From contig OY969722.1 of the NCBI GenBank assembly GCA_963702165.1, forward strand, positions 1,178,001-1,242,000: a stretch of DNA of 64,000 nt, read 5' to 3'. The stretch is from Terrimesophilobacter sp963702165 (GTDB lineage Bacteria > Actinomycetota > Actinomycetes > Actinomycetales > Microbacteriaceae). Position 1 is the first letter of the stretch; the number at the start of each line of letters is the position of its first letter. Made by a program: the position numbers and the translations under genes. The notes under the pieces were generated by a model. It was not told the DNA's origin. It was given only the letters and a program-made list of their open reading frames with translations, and did not search any database. Shown here piece after piece: positions 37,857-46,944 of the stretch.

Positions 37857-38948
37857 CTACTCGCCAGCCGCCTTGCGGTTCGCGAGCTTGTCGGCGATCG
37901 AGTCGACGTTGCTCTCCGCCTCGGCGGCTGCGGCAGCTGCTGCCTTCGCCTCGGCGCCGATGCCGAGCTTGACCATGATCTTGGTCTCGATCTCGGCGGC
38001 GATCTTGGGGTTCTCCGTCAGGAACCGGCGCGAGTTCTCCTTGCCCTGACCGAGCTGGTCGCCTTCGTAGGTGTACCAGGCACCGGACTTCTTGACGATG
38101 CCGTGCTCGACACCGAAGTCGATCAGGCTTCCCTCGCGGGAGATGCCGGTGCCGTACAGGATGTCGAACTCGGCCTGCTTGAACGGCGGCGCCATCTTGT
38201 TCTTGACGACCTTGACGCGTGTGCGGTTACCGACCGCATCCGACCCTTCCTTCAGGGTCTCGATGCGCCGGATGTCGAGACGCACCGAGGCGTAGAACTT
38301 CAGCGCCTTACCGCCGGCGGTGGTTTCTGGGCTTCCGAAGAAGACACCGATCTTCTCGCGCAGCTGGTTGATGAAGATCATCGTGGTGTTGGTCGAGTTG
38401 AGGCCACCGGTGAGCTTGCGCAGCGCCTGCGACATGAGCCGCGCCTGCAGGCCGACGTGGGAGTCACCCATCTCGCCCTCGATCTCGGCGCGGGGCACGA
38501 GTGCTGCGACCGAGTCGATGACGATGAGGTCGATGGATCCGCTTCGCACGAGCATGTCGGCGATCTCGAGCGCCTGCTCACCCGTGTCGGGCTGCGACAC
38601 GAGCAGGGAGTCGATGTCGACGCCGAGTGACTTGGCGTACTCCGGGTCGAGCGCGTGCTCGGCGTCGATGAACGCCGCGATGCCGCCGGCGCGCTGCGCG
38701 TTGGCGATCGCGTGCAACGTGAGCGTCGTCTTGCCCGAGGACTCCGGGCCGTAGATCTCGACGATCCGGCCGCGGGGCAACCCGCCGATGCCGAGTGCGA
38801 CGTCGAGGGCGATCGACCCCGTCGGGATCACCGCGACGGGCGCGCGCTCGTCGCTGCCCAGACGCATGACGGAGCCCTTGCCGAATTGGCGGTCGATCTG
38901 GGCGAGGGCGGTTTCCAGCGACTTTTCGCGATCCGCTGCTGATGGCAT
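37857..38948 (-). CDS. recA: Recombinase RecA
   Basis: RecA forms filaments on single-stranded DNA, drives strand exchange and triggers LexA self-cleavage. The 363-aa protein shows Walker A YGPESSGKTTLTLHA (about 67-81), LIVIDSVAALVPRAE (Walker B), loop L1 MGDSHVGLQARLMSQALRKL and loop L2 with INQLREKIGVFFGSPE. The tail is Ala/Glu-rich. ATG 38948 has a strong ribosome site AAGGAG. The upstream gap carries an SOS promoter about 200 bp from the start, leaving a long leader without a gene. Confidence 0.98.
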   Translation of the reverse strand: MPSAADREKSLETALAQIDRQFGKGSVMRLGSDERAPVAVIPTGSIALDVALGIGGLPRGRIVEIYGPESSGKTTLTLHAIANAQRAGGIAAFIDAEHALDPEYAKSLGVDIDSLLVSQPDTGEQALEIADMLVRSGSIDLIVIDSVAALVPRAEIEGEMGDSHVGLQARLMSQALRKLTGGLNSTNTTMIFINQLREKIGVFFGSPETTAGGKALKFYASVRLDIRRIETLKEGSDAVGNRTRVKVVKNKMAPPFKQAEFDILYGTGISREGSLIDFGVEHGIVKKSGAWYTYEGDQLGQGKENSRRFLTENPKIAAEIETKIMVKLGIGAEAKAAAAAAAEAESNVDSIADKLANRKAAGE

Positions 38949-39151
38949 TTGGAACTCCTTAGGACTCGTACTCGGTGCGCCTATAGGCTGCCGTTCCCCC
39001 CACGAGCCGATGATGCAAGGCTTCGTGAGTACCGCGACAAGGCAGTTGGCTGCATATCTCCAACGATCGCTACGCTACGCCCGACCGGTGACATTCGACT
39101 GTCGCCCGCCGCCCGTTGTGAGTGCCACGTTTTCGAGTGCTGCTGTGTAGG

Positions 39152-39179
39152 AGCCTACTCAGATCCGAATCGATGTTCG
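39152..39179 (-). promoter_or_regulatory. SOS promoter of recA with LexA-like box
   Basis: CGAATCGATGTTCG (39166-39179) fits 12 of 14 positions of CGAACRNRYGTTYG. It lies immediately upstream of a -10 box TAGGCT (39152-39157, minus strand), covering the -35 position. The start of transcription would lie about 200 nt before the recA ATG. The leader holds no clear gene. Confidence 0.65.
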
Positions 39180-39235
39180 AACCATTTTCGGCGTGTCGGA
39201 AGCGAATTTCGAGCTGGCCCCGAGCACGCCGACCA

Positions 39236-39460
39236 TCAGGACTTGGCGGGTTGCCTGCCCGCGCCGTACCACCGGTTCGGCGGCACATCCGTCGCCTTGC
39301 ACAGTGCGATCCAGACCTCGCGCGGCGGCTGGCCTGCGGCGAGTGCCTGCTCGGCGGTGTGGTCCCCGAACTCGACGAGCACCAGATCGCGCAGCAGCGT
39401 GCTGCCGTAGCCGTCGCCGAATTCCTCGGCGACGGCTCGACGGAACTCGCTCAACCTCAC
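39236..39460 (-). CDS. DUF3046 family protein
   Basis: This small 74-aa protein reads VRLSEFRRAVAEEFGDGYG, LLRDLVLVEFGDHTAEQALA and ends near PPNRWYGAGRQP, the known form of this actinobacterial family of unknown function. It almost always lies between clgR and recA, as here. GTG 39460 is chosen because the family starts at RLSEF and because upstream codons fall inside the terminator of clgR. No own promoter was identified. Confidence 0.88.
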   Translation of the reverse strand: MRLSEFRRAVAEEFGDGYGSTLLRDLVLVEFGDHTAEQALAAGQPPREVWIALCKATDVPPNRWYGAGRQPAKS

Positions 39461-39486
39461 CGGCGCGCCTTTCGCGTCAGAAAGCG

Positions 39487-39513
39487 AACGCCCCGGAAGC
39501 AAGCCGGGGCGTT
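39487..39513 (-). terminator. Terminator after clgR
   Basis: AACGCCCCGG and CCGGGGCGTT are perfect 10-bp arms around 7 nt, 15 bp after the clgR stop codon. On the minus strand the T-poor stretch TCGCTTTCTG follows, so termination may be partial, letting some transcripts reach DUF3046. Confidence 0.75.
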
Positions 39514-39527
39514 CAACGTGTGTGGAA

Positions 39528-39836
39528 TCAGCGGACTGCGAGATCCGCGTCGAAGTTCGCGACGAGGTCGTCGGGAACCGTGTCGGGGATGACATCGAGA
39601 CCTTCGATCACCGCAAGGCGGTCACCGACTTCGCGCATGATCACCGAGATGGGCGTTTCGAGCGCGTCAGCCACTGACGCGAGGATCTCGGAGCTGGCCT
39701 CTTTCTGGCCACGCTCGACCTCGCTGAGATAGCCCAGCGCGACGGACGCCTTGCTCGCGACCTGACGAAGAGTGCGTCCCTTCTGCAGACGGAAGTCCCG
39801 CAGCACGTCACCGATTTCTTGACGAACCAGAACCAT
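39528..39836 (-). CDS. clgR: XRE-family transcriptional activator ClgR
   Basis: ClgR activates clp protease and other proteostasis genes in actinobacteria. The 102-aa protein reads MVLVRQEIGDVLRDFRLQKG and then a Cro/CI helix-turn-helix TLRQVASKASVALGYLSEVERGQKEASSEIL, the hallmark of this family. The C-terminal tail is acidic and short. ATG 39836 has a strong site AGGAGGGG. Its place in pgsA-cinA-clgR is the conserved actinobacterial order. Upstream, a direct repeat TAGAGTTTGA/TAGAGTTTCA (about 39885-39920, minus strand) may belong to its promoter. Confidence 0.9.
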   Translation of the reverse strand: MVLVRQEIGDVLRDFRLQKGRTLRQVASKASVALGYLSEVERGQKEASSEILASVADALETPISVIMREVGDRLAVIEGLDVIPDTVPDDLVANFDADLAVR

Positions 39837-39974
39837 TGGACCCCTCCTTTTCTGTCTGCTGAGCTCATACGTCGAGTGGATGTGAAACTCTACAACCAAC
39901 CGTCTTCAAACTCTAACCAGTGGTCACTGAATGACGTTTGTGAATCACCAGTTGTAACGAGATCGACATCCGGG

Positions 39975-40508
39975 CTATTCCCCGACGGCCACGGAGCCGA
40001 TGGTCTCGCTCAGCCACGCTACCGCCTCGCTGACCGTGCGCGCCCGGATCTCGTCGCGCGTGCCGGCGAGTTCCAGCCGCTTCGAGACGGTGTCGTGGCC
40101 GATCGAGAGGCCGAGGTAGACGGTGCCGACCGGATGCCCGGCCTGCGGGTCAGGACCGGCGACACCGGTCGTCGCGATGCCGATCGAGGCGGGCGAGCCG
40201 TCGACCGCGAGCACCCCCCGCACGTTGCGCGCCATCTGCTCTGCGACCACCGGATGCACCGGCCCCTCGCGCTCGAGCAGTTCCGCGTCGACGCCGAGCA
40301 GCGTGTGCTTGAGCGGTGTGGCGTAGGCCACCACCGACCCGTTGACCACTGCGGAGGCGCCGGCCGGGCGGACCAGTTCCGCCGTCACCAGTCCCCCGGT
40401 GAGCGATTCGGCGACGGCGACGGTCATGCCGCGTGCGGTGAGCTCCGCGACCAGGGCTGCGGTGATCGGCGCCGGGGCGTCGGGACCGGGCTCAGTCGAC
40501 GGTGCCAT
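39975..40508 (-). CDS. cinA: CinA-family nicotinamide-nucleotide amidohydrolase
   Basis: This 177-aa protein consists only of the CinA C-terminal (PncC) domain, which removes the amide from nicotinamide mononucleotide. It shows VAVAESLTGGLVTAELVRPAGAS and ATTGVAGPDPQAGHPVGTVYLGL, the usual active-site stretches. The N-terminal molybdopterin-binding-like half of long CinA proteins is absent, as is usual in actinobacteria. GTG 40508 overlaps the end of pgsA by 17 bp. Confidence 0.9.
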   Translation of the reverse strand: MAPSTEPGPDAPAPITAALVAELTARGMTVAVAESLTGGLVTAELVRPAGASAVVNGSVVAYATPLKHTLLGVDAELLEREGPVHPVVAEQMARNVRGVLAVDGSPASIGIATTGVAGPDPQAGHPVGTVYLGLSIGHDTVSKRLELAGTRDEIRARTVSEAVAWLSETIGSVAVGE

Positions 40509-41148
40509 GCGCCTTCTTATGCCTGACCGCGCTGACGATGTACTCGATGCCCGACCACAGGGTGAGCACCACCGCGATCCCCATCAGCACTGCATTGACC
40601 CAGTGGGTCCACTCGCCGAACCACTCCCAGGTGGGCACGAGGTAGAACGAGACCGCGACCGACTGCATCACGGTCTTGAGCTTGCCCGCAGGGGACGCCG
40701 GGATGACGACCTGGCGCACCACGGCCATCCGGAACGCGGTGATCCCGAGTTCCCTGGCGAGGATCAGGATGGTGACCCACCACCACAGCTCGCCCAGGAT
40801 CGACAGCGCGATGAGCGCGCCGCCGATGAGGATCTTGTCGGCGATGGGGTCGAGGATCTTGCCGAAGTCGGTGACCAGGTTCTGCCGGCGCGCCAGCAGC
40901 CCGTCGACGCTGTCGGTGGCAATCGCGACGATGAACAGCGCAGCGGCCGCGTAGCGCAATGGCCCGTCCTGGCCGCCGTCGACGAGCAGCATCCAGACGA
41001 ACACCGGCGCCAGCAGGATACGCACGACGGTGATGATGTTGGCGATGTTTCCGGTGCTCGCGGGGGTGTCCCCGTTGCGGGCAACCCGTCCGCGCATCGG
41101 GAACGACCGCTCACGGTCCCCGTTCACGGGGCTGGAGGGCAGCGTCAC
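40492..41148 (-). CDS. pgsA: CDP-diacylglycerol-glycerol-3-phosphate 3-phosphatidyltransferase
   Basis: This membrane enzyme makes phosphatidylglycerol phosphate. The 218-aa protein has a basic soluble N terminus and about six membrane segments. It also has the CDP-alcohol phosphotransferase motif TDSVDGLLARRQNLVTDFGKILDPIADK (DG-AR-G-D-D pattern, from about 79), shown here with one break since the two parts are continuous. GTG 41148 starts 4 bp after the ftsK stop codon. Family members also make phosphatidylinositol-type lipids, so the exact alcohol is inferred from gene order with ftsK and cinA. Confidence 0.88.
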   Translation of the reverse strand: MTLPSSPVNGDRERSFPMRGRVARNGDTPASTGNIANIITVVRILLAPVFVWMLLVDGGQDGPLRYAAAALFIVAIATDSVDGLLARRQNLVTDFGKILDPIADKILIGGALIALSILGELWWWVTILILARELGITAFRMAVVRQVVIPASPAGKLKTVMQSVAVSFYLVPTWEWFGEWTHWVNAVLMGIAVVLTLWSGIEYIVSAVRHKKAHGTVD

Positions 41149-41152
41149 TGCT

Positions 41153-43810
41153 TCACTCTCTGTCGGTCAGTTGCCAGGCGTCCTCGTCCGAGTCGCCTTC
41201 CACTTCATCGTAACCGCCGCCGCCGGATGCGTTCTGGTCGTCGACCGGTTCGTCACCGCGCAAGCGCGCGAGCACCGATGGGAGCTGCTCCGGCGTGACC
41301 AGCACGTCGCGGGCCTTCGACCCTTCTGACGGGCCGACGATCTCGCGGGACTCCAGCAGGTCCATGAGCCGGCCGGCCTTGGCGAAGCCGACGCGCAGCT
41401 TGCGCTGCAGCATCGAGGTGGAGCCGAACTGGGTGCTGACGACGAGTTCAGCGGCTGCGAGCAGCAGTTCGAGGTCGTCGCCGATGTCGCCGTCGACCTC
41501 CTTCTTCTGCGCGACGGCGGTGATGTCCTGCCGGTAGTCGGGGCGAGCCTGCGCGGTGACGTGCCCCACGACCACCGCGACCTCGTTCTCGCTCACCCAC
41601 GCGCCCTGCACACGCATCGGCTTGGAGGCACCCATCGGCAGGAATAGGGCGTCACCCTGGCCGATGAGCTTGTCGGCGCCCGGCTGGTCCAGGATGACGC
41701 GCGAGTCGGTCATGCTGCTGACCGCGAACGCGAGGCGGCTGGGCACGTTGGCCTTGATCAGGCCTGTGACAACGTCGACGCTCGGCCGCTGGGTGGCGAG
41801 CACGAGGTGGATGCCGGATGCGCGCGCGAGCTGGGTGATGCGCACGACCGAGTCCTCGACATCCCGCGGTGCGACCATCATCAGGTCGGCGAGCTCGTCC
41901 ACTACGACCAGCAGGTACGGGTACGGCTTGAGCTTGCGCTCGCTGCCCGGTGGCAGCTGGATCTCATCGTTCAGGATGGCGCGGTTGAAGTCGTCGATGT
42001 GGCGGAAGCCGAAGCTGGCCAGGTCGTCGTACCGCATGTCCATCTCCTTGACGACCCAGGACAGCGCCTCAGCGGCCTTCTTCGGGTTCGTGATGATGGG
42101 CGTGATGAGGTGCGGGACTCCGGCGTAGTGCGAGAGCTCGACGCGCTTGGGGTCGATCAGCACCATGCGCACCTCGGACGGCTTGGCGCGCATGAGCAGG
42201 CTGGTGATCATCGAGTTGATGAAGCTGGACTTACCTGAGCCGGTGGAGCCGGCGACCAGCAGGTGCGGCATCTTGGCGAGGTTCGCGACGACGAAGCCGC
42301 CCTCGACGTCCTTGCCGACGCCGATGGTCATCGGGTGCGAGCTCGAGGTGCTCGCCTTCGACCGCAGCACGTCGCCGAGAGACACGATCTCGCGGTCGGC
42401 GTTCGGGATCTCGACACCGATCGCGCTCTTGCCCGGGATGGGCGACAGGATGCGCACCTCGTTGCTGGCGACGGCGTAGGAGAGGTTCTTGCTGAGCGCG
42501 GTGACCCGCTCGACCTTGACGCCGGGGCCGAGCTCGATCTCGTAGCGCGTGACAGTCGGTCCGCGGCTGAACCCGGTCACAGTCGCATCCACCTGGAATT
42601 GGCGCAGCACCTCGGTGATGGCCTTGACGATGTCGTCGTTGGCGCCCGTGCGTGACTTCGCCGGCGTGCCCGCGGCCAGCGCGGTCGGCGACGGCAGCCG
42701 GTACGGCGCGGTCGGCGCATCCGGTGCGTCCTGGAACTCCCCCGCCGCGCCCTTCTCCGACGCGGTGTCGGCGAAACCGGGCAGCAGTGCGCCCGGGTCG
42801 GCCGGCGAGTCGTCGCGGATGCCCGTCGCGGCCGGTTCGACCTCGCCCGTGAACTTCTTGACCGCGTCCTCCGCCTTCAGCAGGTCCTCGATGAGCTCGA
42901 TGCCGAATTCTTCGTCGTCCTTGGGGGTGTGGTCGATGATCTCGGTGCCGTTGATCAGCACCGGGCTGTCGAACGCCGGGTCCTCCTCGCGCCGCGTCTT
43001 GGTGCGTCGCCACCACGGCAGCGCATCCGTTTCCGCAGTATCGAGGCCGATGTCCTCGAGCGAGCCGAATTCGACCGTCTTCTTCTCCGGCTTCGCGCTG
43101 GGCTCCGGCAGTTCGGCGCCGAACAGGTAGGCGTAGAGCTCACCCAGTCGCGGGCCGATCCGGTTCGGCGGCGTCTTGGTGATGATGAAGAGGGAGAGCA
43201 CGAGCACGATCCCGACGACCGGCACTGCGCCGTACGGGGTGAGCACCAGCGACAGCGAGCCGCCGACAAGCATGCCGATCAGACCACCGGCGCGGGCGAT
43301 GACCTCCGCATCCGCTCCCCACGCCGGCTGACCGCCGAAGACATGGCACAGCCCGCTGACCGAGACGAGCAGCAGCGCCAGCCCGATGCCGATGCGACCG
43401 TTGTCGTGAACGGATGCCGGATGCCGGAACAGCCAGACCGCGAGCAGCAGCAGGATCACTGGCAGGGCGAACGCGAGGCGCCCGAAGAGCCCGCCGAAGG
43501 TGTAAGCGTCGATCGCGATGGCGACCGGATCGTTTGGCCGGATCCACTCGACGACCGCCCCGGCGATCGCGAGCAGGAAGATGAAGAAGGGGGCGCCGTC
43601 GCGCAGCTCGTCCTTGGACAGGGTCTCCTTGCCGAAGAAGCGCGCCGCACCGCCGACGAGGTGCGCCATGCCCATCCAGGCCTTCGACAGCAGGCCCGGC
43701 TGCGCCGGCGGCGGCGTCTTCGCCGGGGTCTTGCGCGTCGACGTGCTGCGGCCGCGCGCAGTCGACGACGTGCTGCGCGCACGCGAGGTCGACCTGGTGC
43801 TGTTAGCCAT
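41153..43810 (-). CDS. ftsK: DNA translocase FtsK
   Basis: FtsK pumps chromosomal DNA at the division septum. The 885-aa protein starts with a Ser/Thr/Arg-rich tail, has four membrane helices (about 70-220) and a shortish linker. The RecA-like motor follows with GFSRGPTVTRYEIELGPGVK, Walker A AGSTGSGKSSFIN and Walker B VVVDELADLMM. A C-terminal gamma winged helix (AELVVSTQFGSTSMLQRKLRVG) reads the orienting DNA words. ATG 43810 has no ribosome site, but TACCGT stands 7 nt upstream, so it looks leaderless. Confidence 0.95.
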   Translation of the reverse strand: MANSTRSTSRARSTSSTARGRSTSTRKTPAKTPPPAQPGLLSKAWMGMAHLVGGAARFFGKETLSKDELRDGAPFFIFLLAIAGAVVEWIRPNDPVAIAIDAYTFGGLFGRLAFALPVILLLLAVWLFRHPASVHDNGRIGIGLALLLVSVSGLCHVFGGQPAWGADAEVIARAGGLIGMLVGGSLSLVLTPYGAVPVVGIVLVLSLFIITKTPPNRIGPRLGELYAYLFGAELPEPSAKPEKKTVEFGSLEDIGLDTAETDALPWWRRTKTRREEDPAFDSPVLINGTEIIDHTPKDDEEFGIELIEDLLKAEDAVKKFTGEVEPAATGIRDDSPADPGALLPGFADTASEKGAAGEFQDAPDAPTAPYRLPSPTALAAGTPAKSRTGANDDIVKAITEVLRQFQVDATVTGFSRGPTVTRYEIELGPGVKVERVTALSKNLSYAVASNEVRILSPIPGKSAIGVEIPNADREIVSLGDVLRSKASTSSSHPMTIGVGKDVEGGFVVANLAKMPHLLVAGSTGSGKSSFINSMITSLLMRAKPSEVRMVLIDPKRVELSHYAGVPHLITPIITNPKKAAEALSWVVKEMDMRYDDLASFGFRHIDDFNRAILNDEIQLPPGSERKLKPYPYLLVVVDELADLMMVAPRDVEDSVVRITQLARASGIHLVLATQRPSVDVVTGLIKANVPSRLAFAVSSMTDSRVILDQPGADKLIGQGDALFLPMGASKPMRVQGAWVSENEVAVVVGHVTAQARPDYRQDITAVAQKKEVDGDIGDDLELLLAAAELVVSTQFGSTSMLQRKLRVGFAKAGRLMDLLESREIVGPSEGSKARDVLVTPEQLPSVLARLRGDEPVDDQNASGGGGYDEVEGDSDEDAWQLTDRE

Positions 43811-43859
43811 GCTTTCTACGGTACTTGCGAGCCCCGTCAATGGGTGGCAGCGACCCGGT

Positions 43860-45086
43860 TCAGTACCGGATGGCGTTGATCACCTTGACCCGCACGGCGA
43901 CGATCGCGGGCAGCAATCCGGCGAGCGCGCCGACGAGGGTCGCCGCGCCGACGCCGATGATCGCCGCTTCGACCGGGAACGGCGGCAGGTCGACCGGGAA
44001 GCCTAGGGTGATCCAGTTCTGCACCAGATCGCTCTGGATGATGAGGACCGAAATCATCACACCGACGACGCCGGCGACCGCCGAGGCGACGACGCTCTCC
44101 ATCATCACAGCGAAGAACACCCTTCCGGCGGTGGCGCCGAAGCTGCGCCGGATGCCGATCTCCCGGATTCGCTGCTTGACGGTCACCATCGAGATGTTCA
44201 GCAGGCCGAGCGCGCCGAGCAGCAGCACGAGAATCGACACCCCTGCGACGATGAGCTTCATCGGACCGAACGGGTCAAAGCCTGCGCCCCACGCCTGGTA
44301 GTCCTGACGACTCACGTCAACCGTGACATCGTCGCCCAGCGCCCCCGCCATGTCCCGCTTGATGCGGTAGCTGAGCTCATCCGATAGCTCGGTGGGTACC
44401 CACGCTTCCATCATCGGAGTCGACCAGGCCATGACCGACGGAGGCGTGATGCGCTGGTACGCCGAATTCAGGATGTGCAGCCTGGGCTCCTCACCCGGCC
44501 ACTGCTCGGGGACCACCCCGACGACCACAGCCGTGGTCTTGGTATCGCCAAGCAGCGTCACCGTCGGATGGGTTCTGAGATCCGGCATGCCGATCCGCGC
44601 ATAAAACGACTCGTTCACGACCACCGCGGGCGCGAGCCGCTGCTCATCCGCTTCGACGAACCAGCGGCCGGCATCCATGACGACGCGGTGCATGGTCTCG
44701 TAGTCGACCTCGACGGCCATTGCCGGCAGCGGCATCGCCCCGTCGACGAACTGGACGGTGAAGTTCGCGTGTGTGTACGCACCCGCGTACTGGATCTGGT
44801 ACCGCTCGACGACCGTGTCGAACGCGGTCTTCACCGCGGCGGGGTCTGGCGGCACTTCCCCGTTGCCCCACACGTTGACGTTGAGCGTCGCGGGCCGGCC
44901 TGACTGGCGCTCCTGCGTTTCGATCATCGCCTGTTCGGCGATCGAGCCGAGGCCGACCACGCTGGTCAGCGCGGCGACAGCGACCGCAACGCCGATGAGG
45001 CTCATCAGCACACGCGTCTTGTGGATGCGCACCTCGGCCCACGCCTCGCTGAACGCGCCGACCAGCCCGGAGACGAATCGGCTCAC
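43860..45086 (-). CDS. MacB/FtsX-type ABC transporter permease
   Basis: This 408-aa membrane protein has one N-terminal helix (about 25-50), a large extracytoplasmic domain (about 55-270), and three C-terminal helices with the FtsX core. The core includes TVKQRIREIGIRRSFGAT before the second helix. It is the third gene of an export unit with an ATPase (ATGA overlap) and a membrane-fusion-like protein. Such systems export lipoproteins, peptides or antibiotics, or sense them. The substrate is unknown. Confidence 0.87.
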   Translation of the reverse strand: MSRFVSGLVGAFSEAWAEVRIHKTRVLMSLIGVAVAVAALTSVVGLGSIAEQAMIETQERQSGRPATLNVNVWGNGEVPPDPAAVKTAFDTVVERYQIQYAGAYTHANFTVQFVDGAMPLPAMAVEVDYETMHRVVMDAGRWFVEADEQRLAPAVVVNESFYARIGMPDLRTHPTVTLLGDTKTTAVVVGVVPEQWPGEEPRLHILNSAYQRITPPSVMAWSTPMMEAWVPTELSDELSYRIKRDMAGALGDDVTVDVSRQDYQAWGAGFDPFGPMKLIVAGVSILVLLLGALGLLNISMVTVKQRIREIGIRRSFGATAGRVFFAVMMESVVASAVAGVVGVMISVLIIQSDLVQNWITLGFPVDLPPFPVEAAIIGVGAATLVGALAGLLPAIVAVRVKVINAIRY

Positions 45087-45808
45087 AGCGCGACCTCCGG
45101 TTCGGCAAGTGCGATGACGCGCCGGACGTCGACGGGTGAGAGCACACCGCGGTCCAGTCGATAGTGACGGTCGGCGAGCGCAGCCACGTTGGCGTCGTGC
45201 GTGATGGTGATCAGCGCGGCACCGGTCTGCTGCGCAACCGAGTCGAGCAGCTGCATCACGCTCGCGCCGGTCTCGATGTCGAGCGCGCCGGTTGGTTCGT
45301 CGGCGAGGATCAGCCGGGGGCCGCGAACGAGTGCTCTTGCGATGGCCACCCGCTGCTGCTCTCCACCCGAGAGCTGTTCCGGAATCGAGTTGGCGCGTTC
45401 GGCCAGGCCGACGTGCTCGAGCATCTCCAAGGCGAGCTTCCTGCGCTGCCAGAACTTTCGGCCGGACGCGTAGAGCAGCGGCGTCATCACATTCTCGAGC
45501 GCTGTTCGCCCCGAAAGCAGGTTGAACTGCTGGAAGATGAAGCCGATGTCGCGTCCGCGCGCGCGATCGCGCGCCCCGGAGCGCAGCGCGGACAGCGGTC
45601 GGTCCTCGAAGTAGATCTCCCCCGATGTCGGACTGTCGAGCAGGCCGAGCAGGTTGAGCAGTGTCGACTTGCCGGATCCGCTCCTCCCCACGATGGAGAC
45701 GTGGTCGCCGACCGCGACACCCAGGTCGACGCCCCGCAGGATGTGCAGCGGTGAGCCATCCGGAAGCGCCACCGTTCTGGTGACCGCCTGCAGACGGAGG
45801 ATGGTCAT
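45083..45808 (-). CDS. MacB-type ABC transporter ATPase
   Basis: This 241-aa ATPase drives the adjacent FtsX-type permease. It has Walker A IVGRSGSGKSTLLNLLGLL, the signature LSGGEQQRVAIARAL, Walker B LILADEPTGALDIETG and the switch His in ITITHDANVA, typical of the LolD/MacB subfamily. ATG 45808 overlaps the stop codon of the fusion protein gene (ATGA). Upstream codons up to 45832 lie in that gene and lack a ribosome site. Confidence 0.93.
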   Translation of the reverse strand: MTILRLQAVTRTVALPDGSPLHILRGVDLGVAVGDHVSIVGRSGSGKSTLLNLLGLLDSPTSGEIYFEDRPLSALRSGARDRARGRDIGFIFQQFNLLSGRTALENVMTPLLYASGRKFWQRRKLALEMLEHVGLAERANSIPEQLSGGEQQRVAIARALVRGPRLILADEPTGALDIETGASVMQLLDSVAQQTGAALITITHDANVAALADRHYRLDRGVLSPVDVRRVIALAEPEVAL

Positions 45809-46812
45809 CCGCCCATCCCGACGCTGAAGCACTCCATCGAGCCGTCAGGATGCACGATGCAGTCTTCCCCCGGAATGCCCGGGAATCCTGGCATGCCCGG
45901 GAATCCCGGGTCGGCCGGTGCCCCCGGCACGAACTGCAGGATCAGGTCGCCCTCGGCGAGTCCCTCCCTGATCTCGACGCTTATACCGTCGTTCAGGCCA
46001 AGGGTGACGGTGCGCGTCTCGGTGGTGCCGTCCGCCAGGACGAAGTAGACGTTGCCGGTGTCGGCGATCCCCTCCACCGCGGTCGTCGGGACAGTGAGCA
46101 CGTTCTCGGCGATGCCGCCCGCGATCGTCAGGGTCGCCGAGAGGCCGGGGAACACCCGGACGTCAGCGGGGATGGCGCAGCGGACCGTGGTGCCACCGCC
46201 CTGGTCGCCGGACCCGGCCAGCGGGGAGGAGATCGTAAGTCCGGTGCAGGTGAACGGCGCGGGTCCGCCGACGATGGTGACTTCGGCTTCGGTCGGCTGG
46301 GTGAGCAGCTTGTACTGCTGCTCCGGCGCGAGCGTCGCGCTCACGTGGAAGGTTGGCGGGGCGATCTGGGCGACGTCTTCGCCGACGCTCACCAGCTGGC
46401 CCGGCATGACGGCGAGCGTCGACAGGGCACCGCCGACCGGTGCCGTGACCTTCGACTCCTTAATCCGGGTTGTGCCGTCCTCACGCGGAACCTCCTGCCA
46501 GATGATGGCGATATCCGCTCCGGCGTCTACCCACTGACCGGCGGTGACCAGCACCTTTCGCACCTCACCGGCGAGGTTCGCCTTGGCCGGCACCGCGGCA
46601 TCCGCGGCCACTGAACCCTGCAACGTCACGTCGTTGCGGACGGTGCCGAGGGCGACCGCGACCTGTGGTTCGACGATCTCGGCGGTTGGGAAGGTCGGGT
46701 CGACAACCTGTTGCACGTCCGGGAAGAACGCAACCTTCACCAGTGCTGCCGCGATCGCCGCGAAGATCACCATCCGGATGATCGGAAAAACCCAGCCGCG
46801 CCAAACGCCCAT
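45805..46812 (-). CDS. MacA/HlyD-like membrane-anchored efflux adaptor with collagen-like tail
   Basis: This 335-aa protein has one N-terminal membrane helix (about 8-28), a biotinyl-lipoyl-like domain (GSVAADAAVPAKANLAGEVRKVLV) and a beta-barrel part (VLTVPTTAVEGIADTG). It ends with residues PGFPGMPGFPGIPG, a short Gly-X-X stretch, and then a Cys-containing end. ATG 46812 follows GGGTGGGGGC. It heads a three-gene unit with overlapping ATPase and permease. The promoter has TAGGGT at about 46867-46872, and a palindrome lies in the leader. Gram-positive adaptors of this kind likely contact the permease's outer domain. Confidence 0.82.
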   Translation of the reverse strand: MGVWRGWVFPIIRMVIFAAIAAALVKVAFFPDVQQVVDPTFPTAEIVEPQVAVALGTVRNDVTLQGSVAADAAVPAKANLAGEVRKVLVTAGQWVDAGADIAIIWQEVPREDGTTRIKESKVTAPVGGALSTLAVMPGQLVSVGEDVAQIAPPTFHVSATLAPEQQYKLLTQPTEAEVTIVGGPAPFTCTGLTISSPLAGSGDQGGGTTVRCAIPADVRVFPGLSATLTIAGGIAENVLTVPTTAVEGIADTGNVYFVLADGTTETRTVTLGLNDGISVEIREGLAEGDLILQFVPGAPADPGFPGMPGFPGIPGEDCIVHPDGSMECFSVGMGG

Positions 46813-46836
46813 CGTGCCCCCACCCAACAAGTGCGA

Positions 46837-46852
46837 CGAACACTCGCGTTCG
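46837..46852. promoter_or_regulatory. Palindrome CGAAC-N6-GTTCG in the exporter leader
   Basis: CGAAC (46837-46841) and GTTCG (46848-46852) are perfect 5-bp arms with a 6-bp gap, between the predicted -10 box and the exporter's first gene. It looks like a LexA site but has 6 rather than 4 central bases, so another dimeric regulator is more likely. Confidence 0.4.
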
Positions 46853-46944
46853 ATCGCTTGGCTCACCCTACCGGGCGGCACGCGCCAGGTCAGCCCAACG
46901 ATTCGGTCGTGTCGTACGTCTGAGAGCCGCTGCCCGGTTAATGG

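Noticed and set aside
46837..46852. LexA box upstream of the exporter operon
   Set aside because: The arms CGAAC/GTTCG are separated by 6 bases instead of the 4 required by the LexA consensus.
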